A DNA stretch of 64,000 nt from Engraulis encrasicolus (taxonomy: Eukaryota > Chordata > Actinopteri > Clupeiformes > Engraulidae). The notes beneath the pieces are model-generated. The model was not told the DNA's origin. It was given only the letters and a program-made list of their open reading frames with translations, and made no database searches. Where the stretch lies: positions 52,438,434-52,502,433 of the forward strand of contig NC_085857.1 in the NCBI RefSeq assembly GCF_034702125.1. Reading direction: 5' to 3'. Positions 1 through 10,900 of this stretch are shown one piece after another. Both the position numbers and the translations under genes were made by a program. How positions within the stretch are numbered: position 1 is the first letter of the stretch; the number at the start of each line of letters is the position of its first letter.

Positions 1-670
1 GATCACTCATCGGTACCGAGAATGAGATTGTTGGTACCAAGAGTTGCGCAGCACGAGATCACGTCATGTGAGGCTGCTGGAGTAGCCTATAACATGCACG
101 CAAGCAACTCCTTCGACAGAGGGAGAGCGGCGGCAGGCAGCGTTGATTAGCTAGAGAGATGTCTCTGTAATCTCTTTCCTCCCTAGAGCAAACCACAACA
201 ACAGATTACTTACCTCAAGTTGAATTTCAAGTTGAATTTCAAGTGGAATTCTGGTACCAGCGTTGATCTCTCACCGGTACCGAGAATGAGATTGTCGGTG
301 CCGAGAGTTGCGCAGCACAAGATCACGTCAGATGGGGCAGCTGGAGTATAACATGCACGCAAGCAACTCGATAGAGGGAGAGTGGCGGCAGTTTGTTACA
401 CAGGATAATTATTCCACTGTGGAACCAACAAGCCCAGCGAGTAACTTCCTCGACAGAGGAAGAGTCGCGGCCGTCCTGCAGGAGAGTTCATGCACGCAAG
501 CAACTCGATAGAGGGAGAGTGGCGGCAGAATCACAGTGAGCTACTGAACGGCGCCGAAGGTGCCCGTAGCAACATTAGAGATATAGCTAGAGAGATGTCT
601 CTGTAATCTCTTTCCTCCCTAGAGCAAACCACAACAACAGATTACTTACCTCAAGTTGAATTTCAGGTGG
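1..670. repeat. Duplicated repeat units with shared splice-donor-like sites
   Basis: The stretch from about 9 to 240 recurs from about 276 to 670. Shared blocks are the KpnI-like ggtaccgagaatgagattg, gagttgcgcagcac, acatgcacgcaagcaactc (three times, the third at 489) and a block of about 80 bp from tagctagagagatgtctctg to caagttgaatttc. The second copy carries about 140 bp of extra sequence. On the minus strand each long block contains TTGAG/GTAAGT, a good splice donor (213 and 649). No protein is recognisable. Confidence 0.65.
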
Positions 671-915
671 ATATGCGCCTCGGGGATTCCATGAGAGTAG
701 CTTCACATGCGAAAGCACAAGCTACAGGGAGAAGCCACCGTTACTATAAGCGGCGATAGCACACTTTAATAAGGTGGGGATAATAGCCTGATAACGATAG
801 CCTGGAGAGGGGCAACAATAGTCACCAGCTCTCGGACAGCTTACTGCCAGTAGGCACCTCGTTACCAGTATCAATTCGTACCTTATCAGATCGCGTGAGG
901 GATTAAAGAGGACGA

Positions 916-964
916 AGTGTGCCGCGCTGGGACTTATATACTGTGTACAGTAGCGCGGCACACT
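916..964 (-). promoter_or_regulatory. TATA box inside a perfect 13-bp inverted repeat
   Basis: The arms agtgtgccgcgct (916-928) and agcgcggcacact (952-964) are exact reverse complements. The loop contains TATATAAG when read on the minus strand. The arrangement would place a start site near or just below 916 and transcription towards the duplicated units at 1-670. This resembles a retroelement or Pol II core promoter, but no downstream gene is recognised. Confidence 0.4.
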
Positions 965-1448
965 CACGTGATGAAGTTTTGATATAAGTGTACCTCAGAA
1001 CTCGCGCATGCGCGGATTATATTCCAGCCCCTTGGGCTAGCCGTCTGGCAGCCTTTCTTGAGTGAAACAGAACTCAACAGTGCCTGAGGGTTTACTCCTC
1101 ACATTTTTTGTTCTTTCTCTGAGATGTTTCAATGTAATCCCAATTGGTCATTTCTATTAGAAATGTTCTGAGATAAATTACATCAGGCTATTTTGGCCTG
1201 GAAAACAAATATTCCTTTGGGATTTAAGCCTATTTTTGGTTTATTTTGGCTAGGTCATTCAATTAATTTTGCTATATTTTACCTGCCAATCTGCCACGGC
1301 CCCCCTGGCAGCCTGTCACGCCCCCCCAGGCCCCACTTTGAAAACCCCTGCTATAGGCTACCCCATGTCCATATAAACTGGTCCAGTCTGAGTAGGCTTC
1401 ACTCACACACACCAGAGGCACCACCACACAAACAGAGCCTACTTCTCA
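965..1448. other. No gene seen; low-complexity flank
   Basis: I see no coding signal here. The stretch from 1310 leads into the microsatellite and reads like the edge of a dispersed repeat. Confidence 0.5.
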
Positions 1449-1522
1449 ATCTCTCTGTCAATCTCTCTCTCTCTCTCTCTGTCAATCTCTCTGTCAATAT
1501 CTCTCTCTCTCACACACACACA

Positions 1523-1563
<41 letters not shown>

Positions 1564-1567
1564 GCCC

Positions 1568-1613
<46 letters not shown>
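1449..1613. repeat. Compound (CT)n/(CA)n microsatellite
   Basis: CT runs with interspersed GTCAAT units pass into CA runs broken by single units. The long frames of Leu-Ser or His-Thr in this stretch are not genes. Confidence 0.95.
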
Positions 1614-1649
1614 ACGTTGGGGCCTAGAGAGCTCAACAAGTTTTTTTTT

Positions 1650-1752
1650 TTTTTTGGGGGGGGGGGGGTATTGAATCGAATCGTGAATCGTGAATCGAGT
1701 TTGGTAATGAAAAAATCTAGATTTTTTTTTCAGGGTGAATCGCCCAGCCCTA
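1650..1752. mobile_element. Single end of a hAT-like element
   Basis: A short piece with repeated aatcgtgaatcg ends in gaatcgcccagcccta at 1752, the mirror image of the tagggctgggt end seen at 18889. No matching left end is found upstream, so this is a truncated or microsatellite-interrupted remnant. Confidence 0.5.
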
Positions 1753-2827
1753 ACTGAAGGGGGAAGTGAAATGAAGGGCCAGTGAAATCCAACACATTGC
1801 CTGATTAAATAAAACAACACTCACCAGAACTCTCCTTATGATGTGACATGGCACACATCTCAACTCGTTCGGGAGACAACACGTGCAGTGTCCACTGTGG
1901 TCTGCTCCACAATAACAGCCTACAGTACTGACAGACATAACAGCCCTGCAATATAACCCCAGCCCAGCCTATCTCTTAGCTGTCACCTTTGCCCATGTGC
2001 CCTGCTCTTAAAGAAACAAACACATGCTCAGGGCCTACATTTTCACGTTTTGGCACGGCCGTCCATGGTTGCCAGAAATCACTCGCCTGCTTTCGGGCGA
2101 GCCTCTGGTGTTAGACTCTCAGAAAGGACCCCCTCTCTCAGGCTCGTGGTGAACTCTTTCACCCACACCCAGAGCGGTGGGAGTTATGGGTTTGGCCCAT
2201 TCAAGGCTGAATGATCCGTGGAGCTGTGCACGGGGACAGGGCCCCGCTCACCCTGTTGTTCCCGTTAAATCTGAAGGCCACCAGCTGTGTCCTATCTTCC
2301 TTGGCTTCTCTCTGCGCGGCAGACCTGGCGGTGGGCTACGGTGTTAAGATAGGGAGTGATTACATTCCCCCATAGAGAGATGTCGAATGATTCGATTGAT
2401 AGAGAACATAAGTATGTGTCATCTCTCTTACCATCCCTTCTCGTTCCTAAGCTCAGAGGATTGGTTGCGTAAAGATGGCCCGACACATGCGGGTCCCCCA
2501 CTTTTATACCCCACGGGAAAGGCGGCTACAGGTCCTTGCAGCTGTCTCGCCTCTTTGGCAGTGATTAAAGAAGTACTTCGTTGGATGTCCCATACGATAT
2601 GAGCCCCCATGGAGATGTCTCTCTCATCTACTTCAGAGAACCGAGAACACACGTCCTTGTGTTTTTCTATAACAGTTAGGCATAAGGAACGTCGTGGAAA
2701 CATGTGGAAAAAAGCATGTTGAAAACGACAACACCTAATTAGAAATAACTATGGAAACAGAACTAAAACCAAACTTGTGTATAAATAAGATTTTACCTTT
2801 GCAAATCATTCATTTTGTCCTTTACAG
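1753..2827. other. No recognised gene
   Basis: Scattered short frames lack splice signals or recognisable domains. The sequence after 2740 becomes AT rich and pyrimidine rich just before a candidate acceptor at 2827. Confidence 0.4.
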
Positions 2828-2911
2828 TATTAGCATCCATGTTATTTGCCGTGCTGGTGTGTGTTGCTCGACGGAGACACTGCAAAGGGCATCAACTCCA
2901 GACACCTTCCA
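2828..2911 (+). pseudogene. Possible transmembrane-type exon, orphan
   Basis: An 84-nt phase 1-1 open segment lies between TTTACAG and GTAAAT. One frame gives LASMLFAVLVCVA followed by RRRHCKGHQ, a short hydrophobic stretch then a basic stop-transfer, as in single-pass receptor exons. A related block (ccagacaccttccagtaaa) recurs at 6667-6684 followed by similar downstream sequence (cgcccacatgatg), without the hydrophobic part. No partner exons are recognised, so it may be a receptor relic or chance. Confidence 0.25.
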
Positions 2912-5484
2912 GTAAATATGTAAGCCCAAAACCTGTTTCTCAAATGTCAGTTATACGCCCACATGACGTGTTAAACTGATGGCTGACTATGTTAAGCTCA
3001 AGAATAAAGTATGGCGAGACATGTTAATGTAATGTAACAGGTTGGACTAGGTCCCCTGTTAGTGTACATGTTGTAATTGAAAACAGATGCCCGTGTGGGC
3101 GTGGGCGGAGCCCTTCCGGTTATAAATTGCCTACTATGTTGGCTGTTAGCCAGATGTGGCTAACCTCAGTACCGGTTGGCGCTTGGGGAAGCCCTGTACG
3201 CTGGGTGCAGTAGGTGATGTTGGCGTGTTGGGTTTTGGACCCATACTGGAGCGCGTACTAGAGCGCAGCTGAAATGCGGACGCCAGGTTGCCGCATGTAG
3301 CCTAACCGGCTTGAAGGTAAGCCCTTCTGCACTGTGCACCTGGCGATAACCAATTATGTTTGTACTGTGGCGTGATGTCGCTTCACTGCAGCATTGCATG
3401 GTCGGAACCAGAAGCGAGGGTCAACCGTAGGCTTCCAGGCTCGGTCCGGTGCTTCCCAGTTGCAACTTAAGGTAATTTCTAATTTACCGTCACTCTGTGC
3501 CTGTGGCTTTCACGCCACACCTTGCACATTGATAATGGCATTTCCCTGGCATTAACCCAGTCTGTCTTGTGCTTTCTAGGTTGAGCACATATTGTCAATG
3601 GGCTGGTGTGGGGGGACGCCGCCGTCCTTTCCCGGTGTTTGTGTTTGTTATCTTGCCTTTTACCACCACGAGCTCTCTTAGTAGTGGCAGGTTGTTGTTC
3701 TTTGCGCAGGTGCGCAACGCCTTCGTTTTTCAGCCATACAGTCTGACACGGTCAGCTCCAATCACCCACCCCTTGGACAAGGGATGAGTGATTGGAGACT
3801 GGCCGGTTGAGATTAGTAGTATCATCGTGTAAACTTATTGGTGAGGTGTAGATCCCCTGAGTGGTATAGTAAACCCTCTGCCAAGAGGCCTGATTTGATA
3901 AACATAGGCTACCTCTTCACTGTGAATCATTTCAGTGTGCTGTGACTTCTTTTGTTTATTTTGATGTTTTGTGTGTACAGTTTTGATTGCAGTGTTCTTT
4001 CTCATTCACAGTGTAGTGTGTAGGTAACACGCTCAGTAAATTACCTGTACTAGCCTACTCAGTGCTCTCGCACTTCAGCCGTCACTGTTTCACGATATCT
4101 ACCTGTATTGACTTCAGTGGAGTTAAAACTCTGTTTGTGTATATCAACTGCCTGCACATTTTGAATACAAGACTGAAAGCAGAAGAAAATAAAAACTATT
4201 GTATGTGTAACAGGGCGCACCTGCTTGGTGACGCTGCTGTTTGATTGACAGCCGTAGGCGGGCTGAAGTCGTTAAATACCTGGCGAGGTTAATTCCTCTT
4301 GCTGACGCTTCCGCTAACTGCCAGGCCGCGCCGTGGACACTGGTCGCGTAGCCTACTGTTCGAGGTCGAATTGAATGAAGAGCATTGGGTGGAACGTCAA
4401 AGTTCGCCCTGCTGTGTGCAGTTAAGCTGCATGAGTGGCGCTGTAAACCAGCCCGTGTTCCTGGTAGCGAGAATCGCCGTGGCGTGGTGGCTCCCTGGTG
4501 ATGGTTCTGAACTATATGCCCGCCAGTACATTCCAAGCTATCACATCCGTGATCTTCGACCAGTGATCTTCGACCAGTGATCAGCGGTGCGCGATGCGTC
4601 TTTCCACCAGCTGCTGTTTTGATTGACAGAAGATTCAGACGTTTTGTTTTGTTTTGTTTTGTTTTATTTGAGTTACATGTGGTCTACTTTATGTTTGGTG
4701 TGTCATCGTGATTGCACTGTGTTTACGGTGGGTAGCTGTTGTTGAAACTCCGCCTCCCCTCCCCTGCACGGTGTGCTTGTGCGCCGGCGTGCGCTCTCCG
4801 GCCCAATTAACCGCTGAATAGTATCCCGTGGCAGCACGGCAGCCCATGGACTGACCCGTGTGCCGTGCCTAATATTTAACTTTCCCTTTGTGTGCTGTGT
4901 ATTGCATGTTTATTCATAGACGTGTAGTGTGTGCCTTTTGATTTCATTTGTGACTTTATTTTACACGTAAGTGTGTTTTGTGTTGCTTTAATTCTCTTGT
5001 CATCTGGTGATCATTGGTTGCCTACTGGTTCCTGTAAAGCCTGTCTGCGGCTAGGAGTGTATGTGTGGTCTGTGTGAATGTGAACCCTTTTTTAATGTTG
5101 CCTCTTTGTACAGTGTTGCATTTGTGGAGATGTATATAGCTTGGTCCAATATGTAATTCATAAAAACTATTGTAACTGGGATCCTCGTCTCTTGTGCCTG
5201 TACCACGAACCTGTGAGCCTTTCTAAGGTAAATTTTGGTGGTAGATTACTGTCTACCCCTGGCGTAGTCGCTACATAGTTCCAAGTTGGTAATTACTTAT
5301 AAATATTTAAAAGTCCACTCCGCTACATATGTGCAACAGCTGTGTCATCCTTTGTCATCTAGAACCTGTCGGGGAAAATTGTGTTTTTAACATCTGGGTT
5401 GTCTCACCCTTTAACGAGACTGGCGTAGTCACCTTTTAAAACCTAATTACTTAAAAGTCTGTAATCTTAGTAACCCCACTCGGC
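2912..5484. other. No recognised gene; two promoter-like patches
   Basis: The region is GC-moderate with some CpG-rich stretches (3090-3420 and 4255-4620). A TATAAA follows a GC-box-like ggcggagcc near 3110-3125, and a perfect gatcttcgaccagt duplication lies at about 4551-4578. Frames here are short and unconserved in appearance. An old retroelement leader is possible but no protease, RT or integrase motif is visible. Confidence 0.35.
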
Positions 5485-5488
5485 TTAA

Positions 5489-6458
5489 AGGATAACTGCG
5501 GTATTTTCAACATTAAGCCTCATTTCCGAGTTGTCTGCAATGTTCTAGAACTCCCCTCACCGTTTTTTTTGATGTTTACTGCTGTCTCGGGTATTTGCCA
5601 AATTTTGATTCATCCCAACCTGCTTCAGAATGGCAAGTCGCCTGCATGTCCGACCACGTCCTTAAAAGCACCAAAAACGTACATTTTCAAAAACATCAAC
5701 TCACCGGAGTGGTTACTGGTCTTCACTGGTCATCCATATCAATTTTTGTTGCGAAAAGATGCTTCTGTCATGTTTTATTTGGCAGGTCGTTCATGCACGA
5801 ACTATTTTCTTAGCCTTCACACAGCCGTGGATAAACTTCCACTTAGCAGTTGAATCTGATGTGCTACACTCCACACCACTTGATGGCGCCATTGATGTCG
5901 ATTGTTCATTGTCCTTGAGCATGTAAATAAATAGAGAAACTAGGCAGTCAGTAATCGGTACACCAGAGAGAGACTGTGTTGGAAAGTTGGAGGAGCAGAT
6001 TATATATTCTTTGTAAATTTCTTAGTATTATTTTTTTTTTTTTTTTTGTATTCGTATCTGTACTACAAACTACAACTACAGCATGTCCTCTTTCCGGTTT
6101 CGGTGGCGGAGTAATATCAACGAGCATCCAGTCTTCAATAGAACTCAATGGGATTTACAACATGTCAAATTAAACACGACAGAAGCATCTTTTCGCAACA
6201 AAATTTGATATGGATGACCAGTGAAGACCAGTAACTACTCCGGTGAGTTGATATTTTTGAAAATGTACGTTTTTGGTGCTTTTAAGGACGTGGTCGGACA
6301 TGCAGGCGACTTGCCATTCTGAAGCAGGTTGGGATGAATCAAAATTTGGCAAATACCCGAGACAGCAGTAAACATCAAAAAAAACGGTGAGGGGAGTTCT
6401 AGAACATTGCAGACAACTCGGAAATGAGGCTTAATGTTGAAAATACCGCAGTTATCCT
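5489..6458. mobile_element. 970-bp TTAA-flanked fold-back transposon
   Basis: Arms of 281 bp (5489-5769 and 6178-6458) are near-perfect reverse complements, beginning AGGATAACTGCGGTATTTTC. TTAA flanks both ends (5485-5488 and 6459-6462). TTAA target duplication is characteristic of piggyBac and Kolobok superfamilies. The spacer of about 400 bp has no transposase, so this is a non-autonomous element. Confidence 0.85.
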
Positions 6459-6462
6459 TTAA

Positions 6463-7698
6463 TGTAAGGCAGGTCGATTTGAAAAACACATTTCATGGTG
6501 AGTCCAAATACTAGATCAATAAAAGCACAGAACAACATGGAACCTAAAGCATAGTATGTGTGTGTGCGTGTGCGTGCGTGCATCTGTATTTCTTTGTGTG
6601 TGTTCGTGCATGCGTGTTTGCGTGTGCATTGCTTGTCTGACCCACTGCAGTCAAGTGAGTCAGTTCCAGACACCTTCCAGTAAACGATCCCGAAACCTGT
6701 TTAGCTGCATACTGTATGTTTTCATTATTCAGTGTAACGCCCACATGATGGCTTAGACATGACATGACTGGCAGGGAAAGAAAAGGCAAAACAGGGTGAA
6801 GTAAGGCAGGGCACGTTTATTTGATTTGCACACTTTATATTTAACAAAAAGGACTATGCACAGTGTATGGGAAATATAAACGGAGGAATATAATAGTGAA
6901 ATAAATGTGATTAACAACATGACAAACAAATCACCAGGATTTAAAAAATGTATATTCTTTATGGTGAGTTAAAGTCAATTGAAGTTGTAATCAATTATGT
7001 AATTCACTGAAAGCAGTGAAGAAGAAGAAGAAGAAAAAAAGAAAACTCACTTTTTGTGTGTGTGTTTGAAAGAGAGAGAGCAGAGAAGGAGGGTGAAAGT
7101 GGTGATAGTTCGATGTGTTCATATTTCAGTGATACACCATAATGACGTGTTAAACTGGCATGACTGGCCCAATCAATTGGAGGGTTAGGTGAGACATGGG
7201 AAGCCTATTTCATTTTTCACAGCACATTTGTACAGGGAGGAAATCCATTGTGTCCCACTAAAGTAATTATAGAGGTTTATTTGCAGTGAATTACATTGTG
7301 TCCCCACTGCACACATGGTTGTCTGGTGAATTTCTACTGTATGCAGTGTATGCATACTAAGATCATGAAACAAGAAATTGTAAAAGGTGAAGAAAAAGGA
7401 AAGAAATGGCAAACTATTGTGAGGTAAGGCAAAAGCCACAAAGCACATTGCAAGGCATTGTTAAAAAGGATGTTGTGTCTAAAAATGTTAATTGGATCTT
7501 TGTTTTTATGACTGGGAAATTCTGTCTATTAGTGCTTCTTGAATTTGTGAACACCAGAGACAGACTGAAGAGATGGCCGAGGGTGGGTTGTTAGTCAAGC
7601 AGTCTAGTGTGTGTGTGTGTGTCAATAGCCTATTCCAAAATATTTGGATCTTGTACCTTAATGTTTGTCTCTTGGGTCAAAATAAAAGTAATCAAATG
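6463..7698. other. 3' flank of the GIMAP gene; no separate gene seen
   Basis: Contains a short TG-rich stretch (6554-6635), the partial copy of the 2828-2911 block near 6667, and AATAAA hexamers on the minus strand (for example 7276-7281) that could end the GIMAP transcript. Confidence 0.45.
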
Positions 7699-7916
7699 TT
7701 ACTCAATCATCTGTTCTACATTCTGTCCTTGATCTGAACCACTAATTTTTGCCTCCTCTTCAGATATCTTATTTTGCTTTCTTCTTCCAGATGTCAGCGA
7801 GCCAATCCCAGAGTCTTCTGAGGGGGCTTCTGAGGGGGCTTCAGATGCTGTGTCGGATATGTGTATGCTCTGGAATGAGGATACTGAGGCTACATCCGAC
7901 ACGTCATCCCCTCCCA
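7699..7916 (-). CDS. GIMAP exon K: acidic serine-rich C-terminus
   Basis: The last exon encodes GGDDVSDVASVSS onward, again with TG at its start so that the junction codon is ATG, and ends at TAA (7699-7701). The composition is Ser, Asp and Glu rich (SEAPSEAPSED is a short internal repeat) and ends in a charged segment with NVEQMIE. No domain is recognised; it may be a disordered tail. Its GGDD opening matches the small J exons, so it probably arose from the same exon. Confidence 0.72.
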
Positions 7917-10900
7917 CTAAAACACAACATGAACAAACGCAAAGAACATTTCAGTATCATTCATGGAGAAATGAGAGGGAATTATTTTTGGAAACTTGGA
8001 ACTTTGGAATTAAGAAATTATATAATTATAGTTGTTCTATAGATGTTGACGATGGGTTAAGATGGGTTGACGATGGGTGAAGTCGTATTCCACTATTGCA
8101 GTCTGAAGCTACAGGAACCAAATGTTTTTAAATATAGCAACACTACACCCTCTTTACTCCATAAAGTGCTGTATAATGGCCTGGGTTTCCAAACTACAAT
8201 GAAACGAAATTCTACTTACTGTTTGGAGCTGTGTCCATACTCTTAGCCAGCTTCTTTTCTTCCTTCAGTTCCACTATCTGTTGAACCTCCATCTTCCAGT
8301 CTGGTGTTGGTTTAGCGGGAGTGATTTCAGGTCTGTCATCTCCACCCACTTAAAACAAAAACAAAGAGGAACTCCATAAGGTAGCATTGCAATACCATCA
8401 TACCAATATACGTATAATATCGCATATCACATCACAAGAGTTCAACTGTGTATTCTTTGTATTGTGCAAGGTTAGGCCTTTGGGGTGAATATGGCTCAAT
8501 ATGACATGATATGGATCTACTAAAACAGTGACATTTTCAATCACTCCTCATGTTCAAAATGCAAGATTTGCTCTGTGGCAAATACTCCAACTCATTATGA
8601 AACTTTATGAGTCTTCATCGTACAGCAGAGTTTTCTATTCAGTCAAACATTTACAGGGGTACCCTTCTACTTACTGTTTGGAGCCGTGTCCATACTCTTA
8701 GCCAGCTTCTTTTCTTCCTTCAGTTCCACTATCTGTTGAACCTCCATCATCCAGTCTGGTGTCCCTGGGGTTATATCAAACCTGTCATCTCCACCCACTG
8801 AGAAGAAAACAGGGGAAGCGCAATATAGGAGCACTTTTGTTTACATGTTGCATTTAAAACAACAATGTAAGTGTTAAACATTGTGGATCCAGAATGTATT
8901 TCATTATATTAATTGTCATTATGCCATTTCAATGGTCCTTCTGTTTCAGCATGATTGGAACTCCAGCTACTTTGAATGGATCAGAATTAATGGCAACTTC
9001 CAGCTTTCTTCACACTGTTAACTTAATCAAACTTTTTACACAAACCCAAACGTTTTACGCATAAAATGCAATTATAGGCTGACACAGATTTGCTGCGTTG
9101 AAAACACAATCTTTATGGTGTTTTACTATGCCAGTTGTCATAGTACCAGTTTGTCTAACACTAAACTGTGTAACTGTTCATGAGCTTGTTCTTCTACTTA
9201 CTGTTTGGAGCTGTGTCCATACTCTTAGCCAGCTTCTTTTCTTCCTTCAGTTCCACTATCTGTTGAACCTCCATCTTCCAGTCTGCTGTTGGTTTAGCTG
9301 GAGTGATTTCAGATCTGTCATCTCCACCCACTTAAAACAAAAACAAAGTGAAGCCAATGACAGTTATTTTTTAAAGACAACTGTTGAATGACAGAGAGTT
9401 TGAATGGCAAGAGAGGTGGTGTTTTTTGAAGTCTATTGTGTTGATACCTTCATTCAAACAGGGACATGCCAATTCTTTCTGTATTTACTCTGTAAATATG
9501 TAAATAAAATAAATGAAATAAAGTAATTCCACGTACAAATTCCACCTTTCTGTGCACCAAACACCAGCCCCGAATATACTTGCAGTGCACGAACAGACAC
9601 AGACACAGACACACACCCCTGTGTGTTCCAGTTAGGGTTGTGCCGATAGACGATATCATCGTCCATCGGCGATGGACAGCTGGCATCACGATGGACGGCA
9701 AACATTGTGATGCCAAGGAATCTTGTACTTGTGTATTTTTGAAGCCGCTGCTATAGTAATCATTACGGTACTTGACATCACATTACCGTAAAATCCGTAG
9801 TAGTAGCAGCGGTTTTCAAGACAAGTTGTGAACACAAGCCCCAAGCGGAGTGAATTATATAACTACGAAAAAAGCACAATGGAATTAAAAAAAAAATAAA
9901 AAAAACTTGTGAACTAAGCCCAACTATTGTTTGCTGAAGATGTATGTAAGTAGGCCTAAGTGATATCGTTCATTTATTTCTGTGACCTAAGTTGTTGACT
10001 ACAAAGGGGACTCTTTACGCATTACCTAGCTGGCTCCTCCGGAGTAACATGACGATAAGCAACACGTTCGGCAATTGCGACAGTTTAACATTTCATGTTT
10101 AACGGTTCACCTCAAAATGTTTAATCGCTATTCGCGGTGGAGATGTCTTGTGAAGCAGCCCCTCAAGAGTGTAGCCTACACTTCTGATAAGCCCACTGTC
10201 AGTAAGGTGAGCAAGCGGTTCCATGTCGGCCCACTCGTCTTCATGGCTTCACCGCTAGAACTACTTGTAGAACTATCCATTAATCAACTCCATTGATGAG
10301 GGAAAAAAAAGTCTCGATATGACCTAAAACAAAACATTCCTTATTCTAGTGCTAGGAATTGACAAAGTCGGGGCTAAAATCCATTGCAAAGCCTCTCGAG
10401 AGGGCACGCAATCAATATGGGTTCTCATCTCTTTCCCATTTAGTTTTCTGGTGAGCGAGAGGGGCTAAAGTTAAAGCCTACTAGCCTGTGCAAAAACGCA
10501 GCGCATATGTCGTTTTAAAATAGTTACACAGATAAATAACTCACAGATGTAACAAATTTATTGACAAGTCTCCCAAAAACGCCACGCAATGAACTGATGG
10601 TAAAGTAGCAAGCACTGGTCTTGCAGGTGACACGGGAGGAGAGACGAGAAGGGCGAGGGGGAGGGGTCAGCGGGGGATCTCTGCATCTCAGCGACCATCT
10701 CACAAAGCAGCTGAGCAAGAACGCTGAGGAGGTTTAAAAAAAAATCCCCAGAATGTAATAATAATATTAATATATTTCACTTACTCTTAAATTAAATAGA
10801 ATTAAATAATAACTTAGCTGAAGATGAATAATAAAAATAAATACAAAATATATCATAATATATATTTTTTAATTATCTCCCCCCCCCAGACGATGTCATC

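Noticed and set aside
1439..1820. Long Cys-Val, His-Thr and Arg-Glu frames in microsatellites (also near 42.8, 49.5, 50.8, 54.6, 59.8, 60.2 and 60.6 kb)
   Set aside because: They are translations of dinucleotide and tetranucleotide repeats, which have no stop in several frames.
5569..6489. Frames reading MPNFDSSQ and similar on both strands
   Set aside because: They are the two arms of the TTAA-flanked fold-back element read in opposite directions, not a duplicated gene.
7749..8080. Open frames on the plus strand across the GIMAP last exon
   Set aside because: They are the antisense of exon K and its intron; no start context, splice sites or motif supports them.
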